Assembly (NCBI GenBank): GCA_025935755.1
Contig: JAICUQ010000002.1
Span: 20,561-84,560 of the forward strand
Reading direction: 5' to 3'
Origin: Chthoniobacterales bacterium
Lineage (GTDB): Bacteria > Verrucomicrobiota > Verrucomicrobiia > Chthoniobacterales > UBA10450
DNA length: 64,000 nucleotides
In this document: positions 8,000-17,078 of the stretch, piece by piece
Layout: the number at the start of each line of letters is the position of its first letter
Numbering within the stretch: the stretch's first letter is position 1
The notes under the pieces: model-generated
What the model was told of the DNA's origin: nothing
Database searches by the model: none
Seen by the model: only the letters and a program-made list of their open reading frames with translations
Made by a program: the position numbers and the translations under genes

Positions 8000-9460
8000 T
8001 TGGTCGTATCGATTGATAAACTTTTCTTTTTCACAGCATTCCCGGTGATCTCAATCCTCTTCCGCAGGGCTTCTCGCTGGATTTTCTTTGCTGCCCTTGC
8101 CTACGCTCCCTGGGCATACGGCGCCACAACGTCGGCGACTATCAACACAACGAATTGGATATTGCTCACCGCAATCGGGCTTTGGGGAGCCGAGCTACTC
8201 ACCAGCAGGCGGCGTCCAGGTTTACCTCCCTTTCTTCTCATCCTGGCTGGCGCGTTGATTTGCATCGGAGGCTGGATGGTCCTGAATGCCAAATCTATTT
8301 ATGACCCGGAATTTTCCCTTTTTGTGCAACTGCGGAATGTTGCCCCGTTTTTCACCGGTTCACTCGATTATGCGAACAGTGCAGCATGGATGTTGCGGGG
8401 CACGTTACTGCTCGGAACGATATTGTTCGTCTGCGATCTGTCGCAAAGCAGTCGGTGGTTGCTGCGACTGTGGTACGTCATCGGCCTGGTCGGCGGTTCG
8501 ATAGCATTTTTAGGTTTACTACAGAAAGCGACCGGAGCGCAGATGATTTTCTGGCAGCCGCCACCGCCGCCGGAATATGGAGTAACGACATTTTTCGCGA
8601 CGTACTTTTACCACGGCAATGCCGGTGCTTTCCTGAATTTGGTATGGCCCTTGAGCTCCGGCCTGGTTATCCGGGCGTTTACAAGCCAATCTCGGCCAGG
8701 TATGCGCGCGCTGTGGACGATCGTTTTTGTTATAACGATCGCAGGAGTGCTGGCCAACACGTCGCGGATGGCCCAGGTCGTCGCGCTTGTATTGCTGGTG
8801 GCGATCGGCCTTCATTTTGGCCCCGGTTTATTGCGAAGACTACCCGGCGCCCGGATCAGTGTCGCTATCGCCGGCATGCTTGCTCTCGCTTTCGCACTGA
8901 TTGCCCTGGCTCAGGCGATTCATCTGGAACAGCCGCTTAATCGCTGGCAAGCCATGAGCGAGCAAATTCCAGGCGATGCACGCTGGCAAGCTTCTCGCGT
9001 CGCATTGCACGCACTGCCTGGTGCCGGATTTTTTGGATTTGGTCCAGGCACATTTCGCGTTGTGTTCCCAAGCTACAACGTCGGATCTGAGCACCCGGTT
9101 CCGGGGAGCTGGCGATTTTTACACCAGGATTATCTCCAAACTGTTATCGAATGGGGTTGGCTCGGAAGCAGCCTGTGGGCGCTGCTCTTTTTCGGTGGAA
9201 TCCTAGTGGGAATTTTGAGTTACCACAGGTACGCCAGGCGACACTGGATGCCGAGGAGACGGGTGATGCAGCCGCTAATTATCGTCGCTCTCGCGGGAGT
9301 GGCGACGCATGCGTTGGTCGATTTTCCATTTCAAATCGAATCGATCCAGCTTTATGTGGCAACATATCTCGGAGTTTGCTGGGGAAGTCGCTTATGGTAC
9401 GACCACTCAGCGACCGCAGATGACAGGTCGAAGTCCCTGGTCAGGACGGGATACCGATGA
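8000..9460 (+). CDS. O-antigen ligase / Wzy-like polymerase family membrane protein
   Basis: A 486-residue polytopic membrane protein with about a dozen hydrophobic spans. A large periplasmic loop ends in GFGPGTFRVVFPSY and HQDYLQTVIEWGWLG, the signature of the O-antigen ligase/polymerase (Wzy_C) family. It probably polymerises or ligates the polymer started by the upstream priming enzyme. The TTG at 8000 is the most upstream in-frame start; GTG 8045 is an alternative, so the first 15 residues are uncertain. It converges with the BY-kinase gene with a single base between the stops. Confidence 0.85.
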   Translation: MVVSIDKLFFFTAFPVISILFRRASRWIFFAALAYAPWAYGATTSATINTTNWILLTAIGLWGAELLTSRRRPGLPPFLLILAGALICIGGWMVLNAKSIYDPEFSLFVQLRNVAPFFTGSLDYANSAAWMLRGTLLLGTILFVCDLSQSSRWLLRLWYVIGLVGGSIAFLGLLQKATGAQMIFWQPPPPPEYGVTTFFATYFYHGNAGAFLNLVWPLSSGLVIRAFTSQSRPGMRALWTIVFVITIAGVLANTSRMAQVVALVLLVAIGLHFGPGLLRRLPGARISVAIAGMLALAFALIALAQAIHLEQPLNRWQAMSEQIPGDARWQASRVALHALPGAGFFGFGPGTFRVVFPSYNVGSEHPVPGSWRFLHQDYLQTVIEWGWLGSSLWALLFFGGILVGILSYHRYARRHWMPRRRVMQPLIIVALAGVATHALVDFPFQIESIQLYVATYLGVCWGSRLWYDHSATADDRSKSLVRTGYR

Positions 9461-9461
9461 T

Positions 9462-12020
9462 CTAAGCCCCGTTCCCACCGTTCCCGCTGTGATCTGAACC
9501 GTAACTAACTCGGTAACTTCGGGAGTAAGCGCCTTCTTCCTTACCGTAGCCGTGCGATGCGTAGTAGTAGTAGTAACCAACTCCGCGACTACGACGCAGA
9601 CGATTCAGAATAAGACCAGCCGGACGAATCCCTGATTTGGCAAGCAACGAAATCGCCCGGCGAACGGCCTGCCGCGGAGTTTTCGCTGCTCGAACCACGA
9701 TGCACAAAGTCTGAACATGCGGCGTCATGAGCAGCGTGTCGCTGACCGCGAGAATCGGAGCGCTATCGATCACAACTCGATCGTAGTGCGTGCAAGCCTC
9801 CGCGATCATTCGCCCGAAAAACGGGCCAGCGAGAATCTCTGCCGGATTCGGTGAGCGCCGCCCGCCGGCAAGGACAGAAAGTTGGCCTCCCCTCTCCGTG
9901 TGGATATTTCCCGTCACAGCAATGTTCTCGTCCACAATTTGGATTTCGCCGGCGGGAATTTGCCGCGCTGCTGCCGTTATCTCGGCCTCACCCAGCAGAC
10001 AATCTATGACCCCGGGGTCGACCTCCTCCTCGGAGTTATATCGAACGCTCGGAAAACGGAAAATCTTGTGCATCGTTGGCCGGCGCAGATCGCCGTCGAT
10101 AAGCAGGACCCGATAGCCCTGTTGAGCCAGAGCAAGCGAATAATTTGCGCTGGTAAAACTCTTTCCCTCGTTAGGCACTGCGCTCGTGAACAGCGAAACC
10201 TTGCGCTCCGCCTCCGGGCCCAGAAGCGCGAGCGCAGCTCGTAAATTGCGGAACGCTTCGGCAGCCGGACTTTCGGGAGTCTCCACAACGACGCGGTAAT
10301 TTGAACTGGCAAACGCCTTCCTGCTTTTTCGTTTCAAACGGCTGACTGGTCCCTCATCGGTCGTGTCCGGCACAGCCGAGAAGACTGGCAACCCAATGGT
10401 GTTTTCCGCCTGGTCCACCGTTTTGATTGAACGATCCAATGCATCTGCACCAAAAATGAATGCCAGCCCAACAACCAAACCACCCAGCAATCCCATGAGA
10501 ATTGTCCTGGTGGGGCGCGGACTAACGGGCGATTGCGGAAGTGGCGAATGCTCGATGACGCTGACGGCGTTCGCTTTGACGTCTTTACTCAGACTTGTCT
10601 CTTTAATCTGGCGAAGAACACTCTCGTAAAGCGCCCGATCAGTTTCGGCTTGCCGCGCCAATTCCTGGTAGCCGATGGCGGTGCGATTCAGTGCGACCGC
10701 GACGCCTTGCTGATCCTGCAAGGCTCTACCGAGATTGTTCTCCGTAGCTTTGCCTTGCTCGATGGCGTTGCGCAGTAATGCGGGTTGCGCCACCACCGCT
10801 TCCCGGAGCTTATCTTTTGCATCGGCCAGGGACGCCTTAGCGGCAATCATCTTGGGATGTTTATCCTTGTAGCGCAGCGCGTAAGTAGTGATCGAAGCTT
10901 CGATCTGCCTGACCGTGCGCCGCGCCTCGGCAACCATTGGAGCGCTGGCGATACTCGGGATTTGAAGCAAAGCATCGATGTTATTTCCGCTTTTTTGGAT
11001 TACTTGGATCTGCTCCAGTTCCCCTTCAAGCCGAATCCGGTCGGCTTTCGATGCGGTAAGCTTAGTGTTCAGGTCTTGCAGCTTATCTTCTACCAAGCCG
11101 CCGCGCGGCCCTCCGCTGCCTGAGCCCGATCCCTGTTGTGAACCGGTCGCAGCGGTACCGCCGCCCAGTTGCAAAGCATCGGGGTTTTTCGCTTTGTAAT
11201 CAGCCACCGCCGCTTCACTCTTTTGAAGATTCGTCTTCAGTCGCTCTTCTTCTTCAAGCAAATAACGGAGCGCCTCTTCGCTCATCGACGCGCGCCGCTC
11301 GATGGAATTGCGGATGTATTCCCGCCCCACGGCTTCGGCGAGACGCTGAGCCATCACCGGATCGGGATGAGTGACATACAGATCGATCAAGCGTGTTCCT
11401 CTCCGGATCATTGGCCTTACCATGCCCGCCATCGCGCGCCCCAACCCTTCTTCGAGCGGCGTAAATGTTGTGCCGCCACTCGCGCCTTGACCCTTCGCTT
11501 CCGTCTGCGGTGTTTCTGTCTGTGGCGGCGGTGTAGACTTTTTATCCGGCACAACAGTTTCGCCCAAAAGCGCACGTCCACCGTCGGCGGCAAGACCTTC
11601 AGAGCGCACCACTCTCGAAAGCAGGGTTTGGTTTGTCAGATTCTGTTCAATCGTCCTCAGCGCCTCCTGGCTGGCCAAAAACACCGACCGCATCCGCGTC
11701 GCGGAATCGTCGCTCGGCAGATAAGTCGGCTCCTGAAATTCCACCTCCAGCACCGTATGCCCCTGATAAAGCTTCGGCGTCCGCGCAAGGTAACCGAGCG
11801 CAAGGAAAAAACCGGCCAGGACACAAATGGCCACGATCCAAATGCGCTCGACGAAAGAATGCCAGAACCGGCGAATATCGAACTTCTGCAATCCCTCGGT
11901 ATATTGTGCCGTCAGGTCGGCAAGAACGGGTTTCTCCGAGTTTGTCGGAACGGAGGTAGCTACGGAAGGTTGCGAATGATCGATCACGGCGGAATATCGG
12001 CTGCAATCATACACCAACAC
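9462..12020 (-). CDS. Wzc-like polysaccharide co-polymerase / tyrosine autokinase
   Basis: A fused Wzz plus BY-kinase of 852 residues. The first membrane span is near 60-80 and the second near 507-525, with a long coiled periplasmic part containing a Gly/Ser-rich insert near 285-308. The cytosolic kinase has Walker A (SAVPNEGKS, 613-621), Walker A' (DGDLRRP, 642-648) and VVIDSAP. A Tyr cluster (GYYYYYASHGYG) near the C-terminus is the autophosphorylation site that controls chain length and export. It lies 39 bp after the Wza-like gene in the same operon. The start (GTG 12020) is uncertain; GTG 11987 is possible. Confidence 0.92.
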   Translation of the reverse strand: MLVYDCSRYSAVIDHSQPSVATSVPTNSEKPVLADLTAQYTEGLQKFDIRRFWHSFVERIWIVAICVLAGFFLALGYLARTPKLYQGHTVLEVEFQEPTYLPSDDSATRMRSVFLASQEALRTIEQNLTNQTLLSRVVRSEGLAADGGRALLGETVVPDKKSTPPPQTETPQTEAKGQGASGGTTFTPLEEGLGRAMAGMVRPMIRRGTRLIDLYVTHPDPVMAQRLAEAVGREYIRNSIERRASMSEEALRYLLEEEERLKTNLQKSEAAVADYKAKNPDALQLGGGTAATGSQQGSGSGSGGPRGGLVEDKLQDLNTKLTASKADRIRLEGELEQIQVIQKSGNNIDALLQIPSIASAPMVAEARRTVRQIEASITTYALRYKDKHPKMIAAKASLADAKDKLREAVVAQPALLRNAIEQGKATENNLGRALQDQQGVAVALNRTAIGYQELARQAETDRALYESVLRQIKETSLSKDVKANAVSVIEHSPLPQSPVSPRPTRTILMGLLGGLVVGLAFIFGADALDRSIKTVDQAENTIGLPVFSAVPDTTDEGPVSRLKRKSRKAFASSNYRVVVETPESPAAEAFRNLRAALALLGPEAERKVSLFTSAVPNEGKSFTSANYSLALAQQGYRVLLIDGDLRRPTMHKIFRFPSVRYNSEEEVDPGVIDCLLGEAEITAAARQIPAGEIQIVDENIAVTGNIHTERGGQLSVLAGGRRSPNPAEILAGPFFGRMIAEACTHYDRVVIDSAPILAVSDTLLMTPHVQTLCIVVRAAKTPRQAVRRAISLLAKSGIRPAGLILNRLRRSRGVGYYYYYASHGYGKEEGAYSRSYRVSYGSDHSGNGGNGA

Positions 12021-12059
12021 GCGGCCCAGAAAAGGCGCACCAGCCGAAAAGTTTAATGA

Positions 12060-12725
12060 CTAAAAAATGCTTTCCCCGACGGTAATCGTATCGCCCGGTT
12101 CGACGCGAAAACTCCCACCGCCAGTCTTGTTGAACTTCTTGGCGTTCACTTTGAAAATTTGATCCCCGTTCGCAGCCTGTCGTCGCACTGTTATTCGCTC
12201 GGGCGCTGCGATACGTGTATAACCGCCGGCTAAGGCGATTGCTTCCAAGAGATCGATGCCGCCTGGACTGGACTCAGGCATCTCGTAGTTTCCTGGCCGC
12301 CCAACTTGGCCCAGGATCGAGAACCGCCGCTTCGCATACCCAAGCAGCATGACATTGACCTTCGGGTTTACGAGATAATCCCGGCCATACAATTCAGTCA
12401 GCCTTGAGGCCGCTTGCGTCAGTGTTAAACCCGCCAGGTGTACTGAGCCGAGCAGTGGCACGCTCACATTTCCTTCGGGATTTAATCGGCCGCTGGTACG
12501 CAGATCGTCTTCGCCGAACACCTCCACGCCTACATAATCGTTTGCACTCAGAACATACCCAGCTGGTGCACTCGCTGCGCTTCCCATCGAAAAACCCGGT
12601 CTGGCAGCGGATGTGTTTGGCGCTCCGGTCGTCTGTGTTCCCGCGCCGCCTGAGGTGATTTGCCCCAACGCAAAACCTGGCACAAACGCCAATGCGAACG
12701 CAATTGGCAACCCCGATCCCTTCAT
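12060..12725 (-). CDS. Wza-like polysaccharide export protein (Poly_export + SLBB)
   Basis: A 221-residue periplasmic/outer-membrane export protein. A signal peptide (MKGSGLPIAFALAFVPGFAL) precedes the polysaccharide export domain (LSANDYVGVEVFGEDDLRTS, VSVPLLGSVHLAGLT), and one SLBB block follows (FSILGQVGRPGNYEMPES). It is shorter than E. coli Wza (379 residues) and has no lipobox Cys, so it probably forms only the periplasmic ring part. The outer-membrane barrel encoded just upstream may supply the pore (inference). ATG 12725 is used because it begins the signal peptide. Confidence 0.88.
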   Translation of the reverse strand: MKGSGLPIAFALAFVPGFALGQITSGGAGTQTTGAPNTSAARPGFSMGSAASAPAGYVLSANDYVGVEVFGEDDLRTSGRLNPEGNVSVPLLGSVHLAGLTLTQAASRLTELYGRDYLVNPKVNVMLLGYAKRRFSILGQVGRPGNYEMPESSPGGIDLLEAIALAGGYTRIAAPERITVRRQAANGDQIFKVNAKKFNKTGGGSFRVEPGDTITVGESIF

Positions 12726-12752
12726 CCCGATTCGTAAATGACTCAAGTCTGT

Positions 12753-14234
12753 CTAGAACCTTACCGACATGCGCCAGCCAACCTGATTGTCATCAAAGCT
12801 AAAGAAATTCACATTGCTACTGTCCTCGCGGTGCAGGTAATAAACCCCGGCGGTGAGCCATCTGGTAATCAACACGTCAAGTGAGGGTTCGATAAACCAA
12901 TAATCGTCATTTCGGAATGCATCCACGTTGTTGTCAGCGGCAAAGTAATCCGCGTTTTCGTACCCGACTCCCACGCCCAGATAGACGCGATGGAATAAAC
13001 GCTGCTGAAATCGGCCCACCACGAATGTGTTCGCGAAATCCTGGCCAGCTTCAAATCCGGAATTGTAAATCTTTCGGCCAGCGGCCAGCGTAAAAGTCGA
13101 ACCGTCAAAAGGATAGTACGTCATCCCCGCTTCAAAGACGGGCGTCGTGTATGTGTTTCGGTCACCGTCAAATTGACGAAACTCCGCGCCCGCGGACGCA
13201 TACAAGCCCAATTTCGCTGTCACCTCCCAATTGAGGCGTGCATTCACCTGCTCGAAGGTCTGGTTTGGAGTGGGATCGTCTACCCAGTTGTAGCCAAACG
13301 TGCCCCCGACTCCAACGGATACTTTCGGCAGCCATCGGTAGTAAAGGTAAAGGCCTCCCGAAACGGTGTAATCGCTAATGTTGTTCGGGTAAAAGTAGGT
13401 GTAAGAATCAAGTTCTCCGTCGAGATAGAGTTTGCCGGTCAGATCATACTCTGCACGCGCCCGGGTATAAAAGATGTTCATCCGGGTTGGCGCATTCGCA
13501 TCGGTGTTTGCCCACAATCCGGTCGTGTCGATGAAGCTGTTGATATTTGCTGATTGGAGCAGCGCCACGTCCTGCGCCAAACTTAGCCTCAACCGGCCAG
13601 TGTTGTACCCGCCTTCGAGGTGGATCAGTTGATTGAAAGCGTCTTCCTCCGAGTGATCGACGAACAGAATGCCACTAGGCATATAATCCAGGCGCAGATA
13701 GCTTCTGCTGCGCCCCTGGATATCGCCGAAACCAAGTGTCAGTTGCGGTTCAAGCGCGAAATAATAGTCAGATGTCTTGTGGTCGTGGCTGAGATAGATG
13801 TTGTCATCCCAAACACCTCGCACCGTGAACATGAATCCATAGTAAAATCGCCGCGCCTCGGATGACACGGCTCCATCGCCTACAGCGATGTTCTTCGTGC
13901 TAAACCCGCCGTAAGGCCCGCCCGAGTTCGGTGACCCGATCACAGTTGTTTGTGCTGTGGTGTAGTTCCCCGACGAAGACCAGGGATCCGGTGTGGTGGG
14001 AAATACTTCATCGCCAGACGGCAACGGTGCGGACGACGAGGGTAACGGCTCCGCTGGAGTCGCAGGCAGCGATTCCGGTCCTGAAGGAAGCGGCGCTGCG
14101 TCGGTCGACGGCGCGGGTTCAGTCGAGGGAAGTGTTGGCTCCGTCCAGGCCGGAAGGGCCGTCTCCTCAACGGACTCCTGTGCTTGCGCAGCAAGAGAAA
14201 GTGCCAGGAAGATTACGACAACGAGTGCCGACAT
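12753..14234 (-). CDS. outer-membrane beta-barrel protein of the exopolysaccharide locus
   Basis: About 493 residues. The signal peptide is MSALVVVIFLALSLAAQAQ, followed by a long Pro/Ser/Thr/Glu-rich linker of roughly 80 residues. The remaining 350 residues alternate aromatic and polar residues in the manner of barrel strands (RFYYGFMFTVRGVWDDNIYL, LYLYYRWLPKVSVGVGGTFG) and end in Phe (MSVRF), the usual barrel assembly signal. Barrels of this type (BBP2 / surface polysaccharide porins) often accompany wza and wzc. It is first in the operon with the wza-like gene 27 bp downstream. The start is placed at the signal peptide; ATG or alternative starts up to 14372 are in frame. Confidence 0.8.
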   Translation of the reverse strand: MSALVVVIFLALSLAAQAQESVEETALPAWTEPTLPSTEPAPSTDAAPLPSGPESLPATPAEPLPSSSAPLPSGDEVFPTTPDPWSSSGNYTTAQTTVIGSPNSGGPYGGFSTKNIAVGDGAVSSEARRFYYGFMFTVRGVWDDNIYLSHDHKTSDYYFALEPQLTLGFGDIQGRSRSYLRLDYMPSGILFVDHSEEDAFNQLIHLEGGYNTGRLRLSLAQDVALLQSANINSFIDTTGLWANTDANAPTRMNIFYTRARAEYDLTGKLYLDGELDSYTYFYPNNISDYTVSGGLYLYYRWLPKVSVGVGGTFGYNWVDDPTPNQTFEQVNARLNWEVTAKLGLYASAGAEFRQFDGDRNTYTTPVFEAGMTYYPFDGSTFTLAAGRKIYNSGFEAGQDFANTFVVGRFQQRLFHRVYLGVGVGYENADYFAADNNVDAFRNDDYWFIEPSLDVLITRWLTAGVYYLHREDSSNVNFFSFDDNQVGWRMSVRF

Positions 14235-14532
14235 TCTGCCAGCAATGAAGCGGGCATTTTCGGCAACGATTGTCGCCGTTGGGCGGGCTAACAAAGGTGC
14301 GGAACGGTGATTGTACAGGGCGTAACCGGGGCGCATGGCGGCGAGACTAGAGGGCGGCCATAAGCCCGTCAATTAAAAAATCTTAGTAAAAATGACGAAA
14401 TTTTGGCCGCGTTTTGGGTCGCCGAAAGAGGGCGTAGAGCACAGCTGGAAAGACCGCGATTACCATGAGCGATTTGCTTTCTATTTGTCAGCATAAGGGT
14501 TTCGCACGTTCTTAGCAGAACACTCCCAAGAC

Positions 14533-15192
14533 ATGTCAGAGTGCGAAAAGACGCTTACCATTAACGAAATCTATCACTCGGTTCAGGGCGAGAGCACCTG
14601 GGTCGGATGTCCCTGCGTTTTTGTGCGCCTTAGCTTCTGCAACCTGCGGTGCAACTACTGCGATACCGAGTACGCGTTTTACGAAGGGAATAAAAGGAGC
14701 TTGCGCGACATTTTGAATACGGTCGCGACGTATCAATGTCCATTGGTCGAGATTACTGGCGGCGAACCGTTGTTGCAGAAGAACGTTCTAGCGTTGATGG
14801 CAATGCTGTGTGACTCAGGTCACACCGTGCTCCTCGAGACCAGCGGGGCGCTTGACATATCCAAAGTCGACCCGCGCGTCCATCGCATCATGGATCTGAA
14901 AACACCTGACAGCGGCGAAGTCGCCAGAAATCTTTGGTCGAACATTGACCATCTTACTGATCGTGATGAAGTGAAATTTGTTATGGGCTCACGCGAGGAT
15001 TACGAGTGGTCACGCGAGATTGCGCGGCGCTACGATCTTACCTCCCGCTGTCGTGCTGTCCTCTTCTCACCAATTTTCGGCAGGATCGATCCGCGCGAAA
15101 TCGTGGAATGGATCGTCGCAGACAAACTGAATGTTCGTTTTCAACTTCAGATGCACAAATTTATCTGGAAGCCGACCCAGCGCGGTGTCTGA
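14533..15192 (+). CDS. queE: 7-carboxy-7-deazaguanine synthase
   Basis: A radical SAM enzyme of 219 residues that converts 6-carboxytetrahydropterin to 7-carboxy-7-deazaguanine in queuosine/7-deazaguanine synthesis. The iron-sulfur triad is C36-C40-C43 (CNLRCNYC), and the SAM-binding TGGEPLLQ follows near residue 75. The N-terminal EIYHSVQGEST is typical. The gene is followed after 2 nt by queD, whose product makes its substrate. The roughly 300 bp upstream (14235-14532) hold no other gene; I looked for a preQ1-type riboswitch and did not find a convincing one. Confidence 0.95.
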   Translation: MSECEKTLTINEIYHSVQGESTWVGCPCVFVRLSFCNLRCNYCDTEYAFYEGNKRSLRDILNTVATYQCPLVEITGGEPLLQKNVLALMAMLCDSGHTVLLETSGALDISKVDPRVHRIMDLKTPDSGEVARNLWSNIDHLTDRDEVKFVMGSREDYEWSREIARRYDLTSRCRAVLFSPIFGRIDPREIVEWIVADKLNVRFQLQMHKFIWKPTQRGV

Positions 15193-15194
15193 TT

Positions 15195-15557
15195 ATGCGT
15201 GCGCGGCTAACTAAAGACTTTACCTTTGAGGCAGCGCAGACTTTGCCGAAAGCTCCGGAAGGCCACAAATGCCGCCGGATTCATGGGCACAGCTTCAAGG
15301 TCGAAGTTTCCATCGAAGGCGAGGTGGATCCGGCGGTCGGCTGGGTCTACGACCACGCGAACATCAGCGCTGCGATGAAACCGCTTCTAAAAACTTTGGA
15401 CCACGCGTACATCAACGACGTCGAAGGGTTGGAAAATCCGACCATCGAAAACATGGCAGAATGGTTCTGGAAAAAATTAGAACCTCTGTGTCCCGGCCTC
15501 AGCGAGATCGTGGTGCACGAGACACCTACTGCGCGCTGCAGCTATCGCGGTGAGTGA
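15195..15557 (+). CDS. queD: 6-carboxytetrahydropterin synthase, variant zinc site
   Basis: A 120-residue QueD whose sequence follows the E. coli enzyme closely (EGHKC, HGHSFKVEV, LDHAYIND, CSYRGE at the C-terminus). It makes 6-carboxytetrahydropterin from dihydroneopterin triphosphate. C26 and the HGH pair H30/H32 are present. In E. coli the first zinc ligand is His in FEAAHRLP; here the block reads FEAAQTLP, so Gln15 replaces it. ATG 15195 follows the queE stop by 2 nt, which fixes the start and indicates translational coupling. No queC or queF is in the window. Confidence 0.93.
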   Translation: MRARLTKDFTFEAAQTLPKAPEGHKCRRIHGHSFKVEVSIEGEVDPAVGWVYDHANISAAMKPLLKTLDHAYINDVEGLENPTIENMAEWFWKKLEPLCPGLSEIVVHETPTARCSYRGE

Positions 15558-15596
15558 CATGAGCGATCGGTTGGGCCGCTTGTCGGCGTGACGACT

Positions 15597-15613
15597 GGGA
15601 ACCCGTGGTTCCC
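15597..15613. terminator. hairpin between convergent queD and response regulator genes
   Basis: GGGAACC-CGT-GGTTCCC forms a perfect 7-bp stem exactly between the convergent stops at 15557 and 15616. The T tract is weak (TGTT), so a bidirectional terminator is likely but not proven. Confidence 0.5.
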
Positions 15614-15615
15614 TG

Positions 15616-17013
15616 TTACAACTCAATGGCGTACCGCTTCAGCTTGTTGTAGAGGGTTGGTCGCTGGATCCCGAGCAGTTCGGCAGCTTTTTTCTTGTTC
15701 CCGCGACATTCCGCGAGGGCTTGAAGAATGGCGTTCCGCTCCAAATCATCAAGGGTTTGCACCCCCTTGCGCGGTAACCCGCCCAGTTCGGTTTGTTGCA
15801 ATGCCGGAGGCAACTGTATTTCGGCCGGCAACTCCTTCACTCCGATCACACCTTCCCGCGCCAGCACCACCGCGTATTCGATGGCGTTTTGCAGTTCACG
15901 AACGTTTCCCGGCCAGGAGTAATCGAGCAATTTCTGGAATGCATCCGGAGAAACGTCCGGCTCCGGCTTGCCCAGTTGCTGTGAGAATTGCCTAACGAAT
16001 TGACCGATCAACGGCGGGATGTCTTCCTTTCGCTTCCGCAGCGGGGGCACTTCAATCTGGAAGGTGTTTAGCCGGTAGTATAAATCGGAGCGCAGCCGGT
16101 TCTCGGCGAGCGCCTCCGGAATGGACCTGTTAGTCGCAGCAATCGCGCGGAAATTGGCCTTGATGGTCTGGGTACTGCCAAGCGGCCGAAACTCGCGTTC
16201 TTGCAACACACGCAGGAAGCGCGTCTGCAAATCCGCCGGCATATCGGATATTTCGTCAAGGAACAGCGTGCCACCGTACGCCGCGGCGATCATTCCCGGG
16301 AAATCGTGCGTCGCTCCGGTAAACGCGCCTTTGACATAACCGAAAAGCTCTCCCTCGATCATCGTTTGTGGAAACGCGGCGCAATTGAGCTTCACCATTG
16401 ATTGTCCGGCACGCCGGCTTCGCGCATGAACAGTGTTGGCGATCACTTCCTTGCCAACACCGCTTTCGCCTACGATGAGAACGTTCGCATCGGAGGGGGC
16501 CATTGCCTCGATGAGTTCCCCAATTTCCTGCATCGGTTTGCTCTTGAAAATCGGGGCAGGTCGCGCTTCCGCGATCTCCAGTCGCTTCTCCAATTGCTCA
16601 GTTTTTTCGCGTAGCTTTTCTGCTTCTCGAACCAGGAACTGTTTCTCCAATGCCTTCTCAACCAGGCTAAGAAGTTCTTCCGCCGCATACGGCTTACTGA
16701 TGAAATGGTACGCGCCACGTTTGATTGACTCGATGGCGTTATGCAACGAGTCGTGCGCCGTCAAAATGATCACCTGCGCGTCGGGCAACTCGGTTTTGAT
16801 GCGATCGAGCATTTCCAATCCATGGACATCCGGCAGTTGCAGATCGAGCAACACCAGCGAGGGCGTATTCGACTTCAGCAGCTTCAGACCCTGCGCCGCT
16901 GTGGTCGCGGCATCCACGTGGTAACCATGACGTTTGAGTAACGCCTCCAGCGTCATTAACACCGGTCGCTCGTCGTCGATAATCAGGACGCGATGATTCT
17001 CTGTTTTCATCAC
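15616..17013 (-). CDS. sigma-54-dependent response regulator (NtrC family)
   Basis: A 465-residue activator in the usual three parts. The receiver domain has the DD pair at 13-14, phospho-acceptor D57 (LLLD) and K107 (ISKPY). The AAA+ domain has GESGVGKE Walker A, the sigma-54 contact loop GAFTGA and LFLDEI Walker B. The C-terminus has a Fis-type helix-turn-helix (KKAAELLGIQRPTLYNKLKR). It should open promoters with RNA polymerase-sigma54. The partner kinase is encoded 65 bp upstream. Target genes are unknown, and I could not place a convincing -24/-12 element nearby. Confidence 0.93.
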   Translation of the reverse strand: MMKTENHRVLIIDDERPVLMTLEALLKRHGYHVDAATTAAQGLKLLKSNTPSLVLLDLQLPDVHGLEMLDRIKTELPDAQVIILTAHDSLHNAIESIKRGAYHFISKPYAAEELLSLVEKALEKQFLVREAEKLREKTEQLEKRLEIAEARPAPIFKSKPMQEIGELIEAMAPSDANVLIVGESGVGKEVIANTVHARSRRAGQSMVKLNCAAFPQTMIEGELFGYVKGAFTGATHDFPGMIAAAYGGTLFLDEISDMPADLQTRFLRVLQEREFRPLGSTQTIKANFRAIAATNRSIPEALAENRLRSDLYYRLNTFQIEVPPLRKRKEDIPPLIGQFVRQFSQQLGKPEPDVSPDAFQKLLDYSWPGNVRELQNAIEYAVVLAREGVIGVKELPAEIQLPPALQQTELGGLPRKGVQTLDDLERNAILQALAECRGNKKKAAELLGIQRPTLYNKLKRYAIEL

Positions 17014-17078
17014 TGTTCGCTGCAGGTATTACGCATGCGCGGTGGGTTACAGTTGCTTAAACTCGTCGTGCCGTGCAG

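Noticed and set aside
11169..12056. 295-codon open frame on the plus strand
   Set aside because: It lies antisense within the BY-kinase gene, is rich in Arg/His/Pro and shows no family character; it mirrors the codon bias of the real gene.
14373..14532. Possible preQ1 riboswitch upstream of queE
   Set aside because: I could not find the stem, C/A-rich tail and pseudoknot arrangement of known preQ1 classes in this stretch.
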